Part shown: piece by piece, positions 1 to 9,350 of the stretch
Numbering within the stretch: position 1 is the stretch's first letter
Layout: each line of letters begins with the position of its first letter
Made by a program: the position numbers and the translations under genes
Assembly (NCBI GenBank): GCA_001695595.3
Contig: MBPM02000087.1
Coordinates: 1 to 64,000 of the forward strand
Reading direction: 5' to 3'
From: Plasmopara viticola
Lineage: Eukaryota > Oomycota > Peronosporomycetes > Peronosporales > Peronosporaceae
Length of the DNA: 64,000 nt
Notes under the pieces: model-generated
What the model was told of the DNA's origin: nothing
The model's database searches: none
What the model saw: only the letters and a program-made list of their open reading frames with translations

Positions 1-218
1 ATTTTGACAAGCCCATCCTATGGTATCGATGGGTAGAAAACACTAAAGCACACAAACCACCCAGAGCCTTCAATCGAACCTATCAGACGCTCTGAGAGTA
101 TCATTAGTTTTACTCAAAAGCATCAAGGGTACCCCCTGTCAGAAAATTCTAATTTGCATAACCATTCAATCGTGAACTAATTAAATTGTTATCCTGAATT
201 ATCTTTCTATATAGTATA
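1..218. repeat. left terminal inverted repeat of the Polinton
   Basis: Bases 1-218 match the reverse complement of 18062-18280 almost base for base; I see a one-base length difference near the outer end and only a few substitutions. Similarity stops abruptly inside the sequence AGTATA, 14 bases before the first small gene. The repeat may extend left of the window. Confidence 0.95.
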
Positions 219-231
219 ACAAGATAACAAA

Positions 232-408
232 ATGGTTTACACTCAAGAACTTTATCAGAAGAACAAGGAATCAATAATCGCAGCAAAGAAGCGCTACTAT
301 CAAAAGAACCGAGAAAATCCTACGAAGCAAAAAGAGTATGATCAAACACATCGAGAAGAAAGGAAACAGTATTTAGCTAAAAAACTAATCAACCAAACTA
401 CTGACTAA
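232..408 (+). CDS. small basic hypothetical protein (58 aa)
   Basis: An ATG-to-TAA frame of 58 codons starts 14 bases inside the left inverted repeat and reads inward. The product is rich in Lys, Tyr, Gln, Asn and Glu, with repeated short Tyr/Lys patterns (LYQKNKE, RYYQKNRENP), and is probably helical. I recognise no domain; short charged proteins with similar YxKN patterns occur in large DNA viruses, but that is only a resemblance. Its position next to the repeat, its inward orientation and the stop followed by a T-rich tract support it as a real element gene. It is not certain that it is translated. Confidence 0.45.
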   Translation: MVYTQELYQKNKESIIAAKKRYYQKNRENPTKQKEYDQTHREERKQYLAKKLINQTTD

Positions 409-488
409 TAATATTTTTTTTTGCTTACAAACAATGTTAATCACTATATATACAAAGACATTGTCATCTTGAATTACGTTTTACTTAG

Positions 489-501
489 TATATATAAACA
501 T
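489..501 (+). promoter_or_regulatory. TATA-like promoter motif TATATATAAACAT
   Basis: This 13-base word lies 7 bases before the ATG at 509. The identical word occurs at 14072-14084, 6 bases before the protease ATG. Two exact copies at the same spacing suggest a core promoter used by genes of this element. Confidence 0.45.
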
Positions 502-508
502 TTTCAAA

Positions 509-712
509 ATGCCAGTCTCGAATAATCTAAAGAAGGCTCAAAAGACCCGCAGCGACCTCTATAAGTTTGCTAAGACCCACAACCTAGATGTTAATTGGAA
601 AATGAAAACCTCCACTATGGAGAAGGTTGTCAATACATCCAAACAAAGCAAAGTAAAATTAATTGTGAAGACACTCCGTAAGGTTAAGCTAAACAATGAC
701 ACAGCTAGTTAA
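509..712 (+). CDS. small basic hypothetical protein (67 aa)
   Basis: The frame encodes 67 residues dominated by Lys, Ser, Thr and Asn, with no transmembrane segment or signal peptide. I do not recognise the family. It follows a TATA-like word shared with the protease gene and precedes the polymerase on the same strand, with 32 bases between its stop and the polymerase start. The high Lys content would fit a nucleic-acid-binding role, but that is only an inference. Confidence 0.5.
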   Translation: MPVSNNLKKAQKTRSDLYKFAKTHNLDVNWKMKTSTMEKVVNTSKQSKVKLIVKTLRKVKLNNDTAS

Positions 713-744
713 AAGCTATCAATAAAACAACAGGTAAAGTTGAA

Positions 745-3700
745 ATGCAATTGAATCGTTTCGAGCGTATCCGCAAAGACATTGTAGCTCCAGCCGATAA
801 GAAACTTTTACTGCATTTTAAAGGTGAGAATGGATCCGTTTTGAAAACATATCATCTACAAGATAGACTAATTAATATCGATAATCTATATATCACTGAA
901 GAGAATCAATATAGTTCGGGGCTGATATTGAATTAGACATTATTCCAACATCAACAGTTGAAATCGAATGGTTGAACAATCCAAAGCACTCTCGATCTGA
1001 GAGAAAGAATTTCTTTCGTTATCTAACTAAAGCAAATTACAATTTAAATGATTTTCAAGTTATTATGATGATTGGAGATAGAAAATGATTGGAAGAAAAT
1101 TCATATAAAGAGCAAAGAGAAACACCTTGCTTTCTATTTGCTCTAACTCAAGCTGGTGTTGATGAAACAATCGTAAAAAGTATCTCACAAACAATGTTCA
1201 ATTCAGGTGCTACTGTTGATTTCATTCGCAAGACAGCTAATGCATTCAACCTTTACATCTCAGTGAAACAATACTATACAAAGATTAATACAGGTAGAGT
1301 TGATAACAACATTTCTGTCTACGGAGTTAAAACTGAAAATCTTATACAATTAGGTTCTGTTGGACAGCATCTATTTGCTATCAAACCAACTAACATTACC
1401 AAAGCAGCTCTTGATAATCCTAAATTAGTTGAACAACATCAGCGAGCTGATTTTATAGTTAAAAAGGGAAAATCATCCTTTAAATCCAATCGCATTAAAT
1501 TACTTGACAGTTATGAGGTAATCAGTTATCTATATCATCATCGTGAAACACTATTAGATCCAATTACACAAACCAACGTACCCGAGTTATTAAATAATAA
1601 CTATCAAAAGATTGAATCTTTAACTGAAGTGGATTTTAATGCAAGTGCTTTCAAAGCAATTGGCAGAGTAAATTCAAATGGAGAAAACGATGAAATGGCT
1701 TTGAATGTTGGTCGCGCTCCTTTTAAACAGATTACTAAAGATGACGAGGGAAAAGGAAAATGGGTGGAGGTTAATGAATATAATGTTATTTATTTTGATT
1801 TTGAAACTCTGGTTGAAAATAATGAACATATTCCTTATTGTGTATCATATTGCATCGGTCGTAAGACTGAAAGCAATGCTATTCAATTTAGTAAAACAAA
1901 AAGCTTTTATGGAATTGGATGTGAATTAAAGTTTTTAAGTGACTTACCTAGAAGGAGTCGTAATCTACTTTGGGCTCACAATGCAGGTTTTGACTGTCGA
2001 TTTATCCTTAGACACTTATCATATCGGAAAAATGATACAAATCTGATTGAATGTGGAACAAAATTAAAGCAGGCTCATGGATTTTTCTATGGTCGTGAGA
2101 TTGTTATTAAAGATACTATGAGTTTCATTGCTAGTAAATTAGCAGATATGCCCGAAATGTTTAAATCATCGTGCAATGATATGGCACTAGAAAAAGAGTG
2201 CTTTCCACATAAATTGGTTTGCAAATATAATCACCGACTACTTTGGCCAATGGATCTATTAGATTACTATGAGGAAAAAGAAACACTAATAGCTAATGCT
2301 ACTAAAATCAATGCTTGTGATGATAAATATTTCGATTGTGAAAAGTATGCTATTCACTATTGTGAGAGAGATGTTGATGTTCTACGAAACTGTTTTGAGG
2401 CGTTTAGAAAAATGTTTATTGATCGATTTAATATTGATGTGTATCGCTTTATGTCAATGCCTTCATTAGCATATGCTATTCAACATAATGAGGGTTGCTT
2501 TGATGATTGTTATGCAATGAATGGAAACGTATTCAACATAAAGAGGGTTGCTTTGATGATTGTTATGCAATGAATGGAACGTTCTAGCATTCGTTCGCGA
2601 TGCAATTGTTGGTGGTCGTGTTATGACTCGAGACAACGAGAAACACCATATACACATAAGCTTGCAGATTTTGATGCTGTATCTCTGTATCCATCAGGAC
2701 AATCTGAACTGATGGATAATTGAGGAAAACCTAAATGGTTCCAAAACAATTCCAAATAATGCTGATACTATATTGCTCGCGTAAAATTTGAGTCAATTGG
2801 TAGAAACGACACTTTCCATTGTTGAGCTATGAAATGGAGCTAGAAACTTCACAAATGATATTATTGGTAAGACAATGATTGTTGGTAAACAAGCGCTTGA
2901 AGATATTATTGAATTCCAGGATGTTAATTTCAATTATGGAAGGTGTTTATTGGAATGAAGGATTCAATAATCAAATTGTATTGACAATCAAATCACTATT
3001 TGAGGAGCGACTGAAATTAAAAAAGAAGGCAATCCACTTCAAAACGGTATCAAATTATTAATGAATTCAGCGTATGGTAAACTAATTCAAAAGCCAATTG
3101 TTAAGCAAAAGGTTTTGGTTAGTGATGAGAAAAGTATTCTTGAATATACTATCAAAAATATTAATAAGATGATCTCTAGAACACCAATTACAGATGATTT
3201 AGCATTGTTTGAAGAGCACAAGGCATTATCAGAACATTTTAGCCCAGCTCATCTAGGAGTACAAGTATTGGATAGTAGTAAACATATTATGAATACAGTG
3301 ATGTGCTTAGCAGAAGATATTGATGCTAAGATATGGTACCAGGACACAGACTCTATGCACATCGATTACGATGCTGTCAGTAGACTTGCAGATGCTTTTA
3401 GACAAAAGTATAACAAAGAGTTAATTGGTAAGCAAATGGGACAATTTCACGTCGATTTCGATCTTGAAGGATCAGAAGGTAATATCTATGCTAAAGAATC
3501 TATCTTTCTTGGTAAGAAGAGTTATTTGGATATACTTGCTTGCGATGGTAATGATGTAGAAGGTTTTCATATCAGATGTAAAGGCATCCCATCAAAGCTT
3601 CTTGAAAATGATACCTACAAAAAATATTTGGAACTCTATAATGGTGAGGAATTAGAATTTGATTTGAGTGATGTATGTCCAATTAAAATTAATAATAAAA

Positions 3701-3753
3701 CTCAACGTGTAACTACAACGTTAAATTTCAAACGAAAATTATCATTCAAATAG
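745..3753 (+). pseudogene. protein-primed DNA polymerase B (pPolB), broken
   Basis: Family B polymerase that replicates the element by protein priming. The exonuclease motifs are visible: DFET near 1795, NAGFD near 1983 and YCERDVD near 2359. The palm motifs are DFDAVSLYPS (2667-2696), NSAYGK (3064-3081) and DTDS (3343-3354). The span would code for about 1000 residues, normal for Polintons. The reading is interrupted by a frameshift near 920-925 (residues before and after belong to one protein), an in-frame TGA at 1086-1088, a 53-bp tandem duplication at 2477-2581 that shifts the frame, and further shifts between 2580 and 3060 between motifs A and B. The open pieces are 745-936, 1089-2573 and 3061-3753. 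It is very unlikely to give an active enzyme. Confidence 0.93.
2477..2581 (+). repeat. 53-bp tandem duplication inside the polymerase gene
   Basis: Bases 2477-2529 are repeated at 2530-2581; the second copy has one substitution and is one base shorter. The ancestral reading runs through one copy only, into the palm region. The duplication therefore looks secondary and is one of the events that broke the gene. Confidence 0.9.
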
Positions 3754-3759
3754 TATAAT

Positions 3760-4854
3760 ATGGACTCTCTACTTACTCAGCTCTATTATGATCCAAAAAC
3801 GGGATTCATAGGTGCAACTAAGCTATACCAAAAAGCAAAAGCAATTGATAAAAATATAACGTTAAAACAAGTCAAAGAATGGTATAAGACACAAAGTAGC
3901 ATTCAACAATATTCAAATCAGAATAAAAAGTATCCCGAATTCAAAATCACAAGCAATAATCCCAACGAATGGCAAATGGATCTTGCATTCTGGAAGAAGC
4001 AACCTATATTGATAACGGTTAATATTAACAGCCGAATTGGATACGCAAAATTATTGAAAAACAAACAAGCGGCTACGGTTCAAAAAGCTATCGATCAATT
4101 CATTACAGAGCATAAAGTGTCAGCATTGATGTCGGATAATGGATCTGAATTCACAAATCAAACGGTCGAAAAGTTTTTTGATAGAAATTCAATTACTCAT
4201 GCTAATTCTATTCCAGGAGATCATACAGTGCTTGGAAAGATAGATCGCTTTATTCGAACGATCAAGGCAAGACTAACAAAGATGCAGGATACTATGGGAT
4301 TTAAGAAGCTTACACAAAAGCTTTTAAATGATGCTATCGCTAACTACAACAATACCACTCATTCATCCATAAATGCTACACCAAATGAAATGGAAGGGAG
4401 GGTTATTTTTGACGAAATTGAACACAACAAACGAGTGGTTAAGCAAGTACAAAAAGGCATTCCAACTGGTTCTATTGTACGTTATCGCTTGAATCCGAAG
4501 CCATTTGAAAAAGAAGGTGCGAGATTTTCAAAGGCCGTGTACGAAGTAATTGGATTAGATGGATTAAAGATGCGTATTAAATCAAAGAATAACCATGTCC
4601 TATACAAACCAATTAATTACTTGAAAATTGTAAAAGCAGAACAATCAGAAGCAGCGATTGAAAATAATCAAATCTGGGAGGTTAGCAAGATTGTTGATCA
4701 TAAAACACTAAAGAATGGTAAGCACAAGTATCTAGTCAAATGGGTTGGATATGACGACAGCTTCAACACTTGGGAGCCACAAGACAATCTCAGATTGGTT
4801 AACAAGAACAGAATGTCAACAGTGGAGAAACAATATTGGTCTAAATATAGATGA
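3760..4854 (+). CDS. retroviral-type integrase with C-terminal chromodomain
   Basis: DDE-type integrase that inserts the element into host DNA; 364 residues, one open frame starting 6 bases after the polymerase stop. The catalytic core is visible: D74 in WQMDLAFW, D126 in LMSDNGSEF, and an acidic residue 36 positions on, D162, in GKIDRFIRT, where retroviral enzymes have Glu. A chromodomain follows at about residues 305-348 ([18 protein letters not shown]), with the aromatic residues that bind methylated histone tails. Such a domain would steer insertion to marked chromatin. The chromodomain integrase is typical of Polintons. The gene looks intact and is followed 4 bases later by a small gene on the same strand. 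Confidence 0.95.
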   Translation: MDSLLTQLYYDPKTGFIGATKLYQKAKAIDKNITLKQVKEWYKTQSSIQQYSNQNKKYPEFKITSNNPNEWQMDLAFWKKQPILITVNINSRIGYAKLLKNKQAATVQKAIDQFITEHKVSALMSDNGSEFTNQTVEKFFDRNSITHANSIPGDHTVLGKIDRFIRTIKARLTKMQDTMGFKKLTQKLLNDAIANYNNTTHSSINATPNEMEGRVIFDEIEHNKRVVKQVQKGIPTGSIVRYRLNPKPFEKEGARFSKAVYEVIGLDGLKMRIKSKNNHVLYKPINYLKIVKAEQSEAAIENNQIWEVSKIVDHKTLKNGKHKYLVKWVGYDDSFNTWEPQDNLRLVNKNRMSTVEKQYWSKYR

Positions 4855-4858
4855 GAAG

Positions 4859-5253
4859 ATGTGTAAATACATCACCAAAAAACAAACACAATGCACCAGA
4901 GAAGCAAAAAAGGGGATTACTGCACTCAACACCATAACATCATTCAAATACAAATGTATAAGAAGGAACTATCTATTATTCATAAGAAGAATAGAATACT
5001 CGCTGAGAAAAACAAGGAACTACAAATATATAAACGTCAGATTAACACGATCAACGAATTCGACCTCATCAAGCATCAATTGATTCAAATAAATCCGTAT
5101 ATGAAATTCAAGTATCTAATTGCTGATAGACGGTACCAATCTCGCTTAGAGGATGTCTTCAATGTTCCGTTTGATGAAATCGAAAAAAAATATAGAAAAC
5201 TTCTATATGAAAGAAATGACTTATGTCATCCCTACACAAGTAGATACTGGTGA
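4859..5253 (+). pseudogene. small Cys/His zinc-binding protein, one-base frameshift
   Basis: Reading from the ATG at 4859 gives MCKYITKKQTQCTREAKKG; one frame over, the protein continues DYCTQHHN and stays open to 5253. Together this gives a C..C..C..H pattern of the kind seen in short zinc-binding motifs of large DNA viruses, followed by a Lys/Glu-rich helix and an unrecognised C-terminal part of about 60 residues. The two parts would join if the run of six A at 4906-4911 had one more base, so a deletion in that run is the simplest reading. Alternatively translation starts at 4891 and the motif is lost. The stop is one base from the stop of the convergent gene. Confidence 0.6.
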
Positions 5254-5254
5254 T

Positions 5255-5790
5255 TTATGACAATCTGAAAGATCCTCCAGTCTTTCGCATTGAGCGTAGT
5301 TTAGCCATCTTAGCTTTCATCTCAGGGGATCCTTTTTTTGGCATACCAACACCAGTTAATTCTTTACCTCACCACGAACAGCGTTTACTAAACCAGGCTG
5401 CCCAGTATAGGCTCCAAGCGCTTGAGCGCCTTGATCAACAACACCAGACACTAATGGTTTAACTACAGGCCAAACATTCTCTTTCAACCAAGGCCATGCT
5501 TTATCTTTGATCCAACTCCATAGCGACCCTCCACTCATTCCAGAGCCCGTAAGAGCATCTCCATCCATATTTAGCGATGCAGCAATTTCACCTGGTGAAA
5601 ACACAATTGATACTCCTTTCCCAGCTTGAGCAGCCTTTTTCCATTTTTTCGCGTTTTCTGGATGAAGGGCTAACTTCTTTGAAGAGCCTTTAACCTGAGA
5701 AGCAGTGAACGATACTTTCAATGTCTTTAGAAACTTCTTTTTTTGAGCATCTGTTAACTCGTCACAACTGACCGAAACGTAAGAGTTCAT
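5255..5790 (-). pseudogene. small Gly/Trp-rich virion-type protein, frameshifted near its C terminus
   Basis: From the ATG at 5790 the frame reads MNSYVSVSCDEL and contains a Lys-rich middle, then a Gly-rich amphipathic stretch with repeated Trp (SLWSWIKDKAWPWLKENVWP). It stops at 5356-5358, but the next frame continues at once with GVGMPKKGSPEMKAKMAKLR and ends at 5255. A single missing base near 5362 explains this. The restored length would be about 178 residues. It lies in the block of virion genes and the basic, Gly-rich composition resembles small core or membrane-active proteins of adenovirus-like viruses, but I cannot assign a family. The frame is open further upstream to 5913, yet that part would overlap the next gene, so I prefer the start at 5790. 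Confidence 0.6.
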
Positions 5791-5857
5791 ATTTGCATAA
5801 AATATGTATATTTCAAGAAATAAAAGGAATTTCAAAAAATTAAATAAATGTTCAGCT

Positions 5858-6085
5858 CTACAATGCAAATGTCTTGGGTTTTTTATTTTTAGTGGAAGCC
5901 CTCGAACCTTCAATTCCTGATCCTTTCATCATAGTTTTCTCTTTACTCGAACCGTTAGTACTCTCTTTGATCATTAAATGATTTAGTGTTTTTAGTAATC
6001 TTTCTTGATTAGTATGAGCAGCTGATTTAATTGAGTTACCTCTAAGGTTTGGATATCGCACTTTAATAATTTTCGAATGCATCAT
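5858..6085 (-). CDS. small hypothetical protein (75 aa)
   Basis: A 75-residue frame starting with two Met codons at 6085, downstream of an AT-rich TTTAATATATG context. It is rich in Lys, Ser, Thr and Asn, ends in a basic KNKKPKTF tail and shows no known domain. It is co-directional with the neighbouring virion genes, 13 bases after the stop of the 507-residue gene, so it may be part of the same transcription unit. Function is unknown. Confidence 0.45.
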   Translation of the reverse strand: MMHSKIIKVRYPNLRGNSIKSAAHTNQERLLKTLNHLMIKESTNGSSKEKTMMKGSGIEGSRASTKNKKPKTFAL

Positions 6086-6098
6086 ATATTAAAGTCAA

Positions 6099-7622
6099 TC
6101 AAAAAGCTCGCCGAATCAATTTTAATTCTCTTTCCAAACGACGATTATCATTACCTAAACCACGAGCACCTTGAAGTTTATCGAATTCATGTTTTAGAAT
6201 GCTTCGACGTCCTTTAACGCCTGCAACACCAAAACCACTCATGGAGTCAATCGAGAGGGCTCTTTGAAATCGTTTTGGATTGACTGACTTTAGTGTAATA
6301 TCCTCCGATACAAGACGGTCACCATATTTATCAACAATGTAGTTTAGCGCTCCAAGCCAATTAGCATTTTTATCAACACGACTCTTTATAGACGGACTAA
6401 TTTCCTTCTGTTTCTTACTCATGATTGCTGCATATTCACCAAGGTAATATGTTTTCTTCCCTATCTTTGGCCCTTCAAGAAATACCTTCTCATCCGCTAA
6501 CCAAGGATTGCCATTGTATAATCTGATAAGAATATCTTTCACTTGATTATTGCTATCTGAAATAACCTTTTCATTTGGATCTACTGGTTGAATATTAGTA
6601 ATACTGTTAGCGTAGGTACTTGAATCAGGATTTATAAACATAGGTGATTGATTGATTGAGATGTTATTTTGCTTCAAAAATTTGATATACATATCAAGTG
6701 TAGATTCCCATGAGACTTGGCTGTTAGATTTTGCTCGATCACCATCAAAAACTTTCAAGTTTCCGTCCATTAATTTCACTCGATAACCTCCATTTACTGG
6801 AATATAGCCACCGTGTGGGTTTCTTCCCTTCTTATATGGAATAGGTAATCTAGTACCTTCTGGAAAGGTATTGTTCATCAAAATATCACGAAGTACTTCA
6901 TATGCTCCAGACTCAATGTTGAATCCAAACTGATGTGACGAGCCAATAGCAGTATCTTTTGTCTCAATGTCAATAAGATTCAATAAGTAATCATACGTTG
7001 CAACCCAATCATATTTATTTAGTGCTTTGTTTGCTAACTTTCCGTTATTTACATTAAATAATTTACCATCCGTCCCAATATATACGTTTTTATCTGGAGT
7101 ACCAGAATTTAGAATCGGATTAACTTTTCTTTTGATAATAGTTGGGTTAATGGTGTATTGATCAATTATTTTGTCTCGAGCATTTTTTTGAAAGTTGAAA
7201 TCATTAGCTTCAACTTGAGTCCCAAAGTCATATGTACTCTGTGTATCATCAATATCACTCAAGGAGTCTTCCTCGTCTCCAATATCAGCTAAATCATATT
7301 GACTATCCGTTGGTGTCATTACCGGTACTGCCTGCATACCTGTTGAAGTCATAGATGGAGCTGATTGTACGCCCGTTGAACTCATAGATGGAGCGGCTTG
7401 TATACCCGCTGAAGTCATTGTAGGTGTTGCTTGTACTCCCATCGTTACCATTGACGGAGTTACTTGCGATGCAGTTGAGGCTACTTTCCTTAGCAATTGT
7501 TGAAGCGTCGAAGTATCTATCGTTTGATCCAGATCAGAAGCCCATTGTGTTAGTTTGTATCGATCATTCTTTATGCGTGCTAATTGAAGCTCCGCACTGT
7601 TCTCCTTAGCGAGTTGCTTCAA
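6099..7622 (-). CDS. large hypothetical virion-region protein with 11-residue repeats
   Basis: An open frame of 507 residues in the capsid gene block. An N-terminal Lys/Gln-rich helix is followed by at least four tandem 11-residue repeats of the type PSMSSTGVQSA (about residues 56-100), an acidic linker, and a long C-terminal region with a Gly-rich end (SGFGVAGVKGRR). I do not recognise a family. The frame has no ATG at 7622 (it begins TTG) and stays open upstream to a TAG near 7690. An ATG at 7665 would give MFPNFK and join the frame if one base were removed near 7646, so a small indel at the 5' end is likely and the gene may be damaged. The neighbouring penton gene is on the same strand. 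Confidence 0.6.
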   Translation of the reverse strand: MKQLAKENSAELQLARIKNDRYKLTQWASDLDQTIDTSTLQQLLRKVASTASQVTPSMVTMGVQATPTMTSAGIQAAPSMSSTGVQSAPSMTSTGMQAVPVMTPTDSQYDLADIGDEEDSLSDIDDTQSTYDFGTQVEANDFNFQKNARDKIIDQYTINPTIIKRKVNPILNSGTPDKNVYIGTDGKLFNVNNGKLANKALNKYDWVATYDYLLNLIDIETKDTAIGSSHQFGFNIESGAYEVLRDILMNNTFPEGTRLPIPYKKGRNPHGGYIPVNGGYRVKLMDGNLKVFDGDRAKSNSQVSWESTLDMYIKFLKQNNISINQSPMFINPDSSTYANSITNIQPVDPNEKVISDSNNQVKDILIRLYNGNPWLADEKVFLEGPKIGKKTYYLGEYAAIMSKKQKEISPSIKSRVDKNANWLGALNYIVDKYGDRLVSEDITLKSVNPKRFQRALSIDSMSGFGVAGVKGRRSILKHEFDKLQGARGLGNDNRRLERELKLIRRAF

Positions 7623-7704
7623 TTTATTTTTTCGATCACGGAGAGATTTTAAAATTCGGAAACATTTTGAAGTTCTCTAAGCACAGCTCTATATAATATT
7701 ACAA

Positions 7705-8586
7705 TTATTGTTTTCTGTCACGAATTAATAGCATTATCAACGAGTTGGAGTCTTCAAATTTAACATTATTAAAGTCTTGATCAACGATACTCAGAGTAAT
7801 ATTGCTGTATGCTCCATCGTTAATCGAAAGCCACTGATATTCAGGTGGCTGAATTGAGATCAACTGACCAATTGATGTCCCTTGAGGACTAAACGAAGTC
7901 AGAATATCAGGCGGTGTGCTAACCCGATTGTTAATGAGATTAGAACGAATTAAATAACTGCTGACGGGATTAACTTGTGGGGAGGTATTGCTCAAAAAGA
8001 CTTGATTTGTTGTTTGAATGCTTGAAGGATATGTTCCAGCTGAAAATCCTATCACATTTGAAAATCCGTTGTTTGAAACAGTGATTCGAGGAGTATTAGT
8101 GGCGGTTGGTAATCCTGTTTCAGTTAATGAATACAAACCAGTCGATGGACGTGAATATCCACTTGGAACAGAGGTTGGTGTTGCTAAGCAAGTAATTTCG
8201 CATGAATAGTACGTTGCATTTTCTCTCATCGCGATATATACAACGTTATTACCTTGAGAATCAATCAAGTATGCACCGATACTAACTAACTGAGACTCGA
8301 TGTAGTTTGATATATCTTCATACGAATAGTATCCATTTGGAAGCGTAATGGAAACCGTTTGATAGGTTGCTGCGGTTGGAACTAAAACGCTAAACGTGTT
8401 GTTGCTATACAAACTCCCGTTAATATTGAATTGCGAATTGTACATTTGCAGGCTCGATAAAGCAATTTCTTGATTTTTGAAATTCACGCTTGATCCAGTA
8501 AAGTTGAATCTAAATGTATTATTCAAGCCATTGGAAACAATGTTATTACGATTAAAAATGATAGTGCTCGTCATAATTGTTTCCAC
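7705..8586 (-). CDS. minor capsid protein (penton, single jelly roll)
   Basis: The product would form the five-fold vertices of an icosahedral capsid. It has 293 residues, close to the usual length for Polinton and virophage pentons. Features typical of that family are visible: a start rich in Asn and Ser (IIFNRNNIVSNG), the stretch LPNGYYSYEDISNYIESQL, then VIGFSAGTYP, and a C-terminal beta-rich part ending SNSLIMLLIRDRK. The Met at residue 5 or 6 is an alternative start. It lies between the packaging ATPase and the 507-residue gene on the same strand, as expected for a morphogenesis block. No frameshift seen. Confidence 0.85.
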   Translation of the reverse strand: METIMTSTIIFNRNNIVSNGLNNTFRFNFTGSSVNFKNQEIALSSLQMYNSQFNINGSLYSNNTFSVLVPTAATYQTVSITLPNGYYSYEDISNYIESQLVSIGAYLIDSQGNNVVYIAMRENATYYSCEITCLATPTSVPSGYSRPSTGLYSLTETGLPTATNTPRITVSNNGFSNVIGFSAGTYPSSIQTTNQVFLSNTSPQVNPVSSYLIRSNLINNRVSTPPDILTSFSPQGTSIGQLISIQPPEYQWLSINDGAYSNITLSIVDQDFNNVKFEDSNSLIMLLIRDRKQ

Positions 8587-8635
8587 TCTATATTAAAGCA
8601 AAGCTTTTCGCACCAGTATATTGGAGCAAAGATTT

Positions 8636-9304
8636 TTAATTAAAAACTTCACCTTTAAAGTTCTTCCGAATTTGTTGCTTGACAGAGTCTATAAACAACA
8701 TCTGTCCCTTTTCAGATGTTGCTTGTTTGTAATACCTATAGATATCATCTTCACTTACTCCGGGTAGATTAAAATCTTTCAAAATTAGCTGGAGATCGCG
8801 TTTTGAATTTGCTTTTAGAATAGCTATGTATTCAGAATTCAATCGGATCATTTTATCAGTAGCAAAATAACTATGAGCTATGAAAATTGTTGAAAGTCCT
8901 TTGTGTCTTCCTCGAGTAAAGAAATGACTAAATAAATCTCTCTGAAGCTTCTTATCGTTGGAATAATCATCAATAATAACAAGTTGTAAAGCATTTGGAA
9001 TCTCTTTGATAGCATCAACACTTGGAGGAGCATCTGGATCATAAAACGTTACAAACCCTTGTAGTTTCTCTTTGATGTAATCGTATAACTCTTGATCAGG
9101 GTTGCGAGCTATAATATGTAAGTGACTATAGACGTGTGGAGACTCTTTAAGTATATGGAAAGCTAGATTTGATTTACCAGAGAAGCTTGGGCCTAAAACT
9201 ATCATTCGGAAGAGCTTCTGAATACCAAGCTTTTCATTTACTCCAAACGATTTCTTTTTAAACTCCTTTGGGAGCATCCCACCAAAATCAGGAATTGAAC
9301 TCAT
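8636..9304 (-). CDS. FtsK/HerA-type (A32-like) genome-packaging ATPase
   Basis: P-loop ATPase expected to pump element DNA into capsids. It has 222 residues. The Walker A motif is GPSFSGKS (38-45), and the Walker B motif ends in two Asp (LVIIDDYS, residues 109-116). A segment with RGRHKGLS and IFIAHSYF fits the later ATPase strands with the Arg and polar sensor residues. The length and motif spacing match the A32-like packaging ATPases of Polintons, virophages and large DNA viruses. The frame is intact. It is divergent from the fibre gene, with a 46-base AT-rich intergenic region containing a TATATATATAATA stretch. Confidence 0.92.
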   Translation of the reverse strand: MSSIPDFGGMLPKEFKKKSFGVNEKLGIQKLFRMIVLGPSFSGKSNLAFHILKESPHVYSHLHIIARNPDQELYDYIKEKLQGFVTFYDPDAPPSVDAIKEIPNALQLVIIDDYSNDKKLQRDLFSHFFTRGRHKGLSTIFIAHSYFATDKMIRLNSEYIAILKANSKRDLQLILKDFNLPGVSEDDIYRYYKQATSEKGQMLFIDSVKQQIRKNFKGEVFN

Positions 9305-9350
9305 CTTGAAAAGCTAAAATCTGTTGGTATATATATAATAGAATAAAAAT
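9305..9350. promoter_or_regulatory. divergent AT-rich promoter region
   Basis: The 46 bases between the divergent ATPase and fibre start codons hold an alternating TATATATATAATA tract at about 9328-9340. This is the only space for promoters of both genes. Confidence 0.4.
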
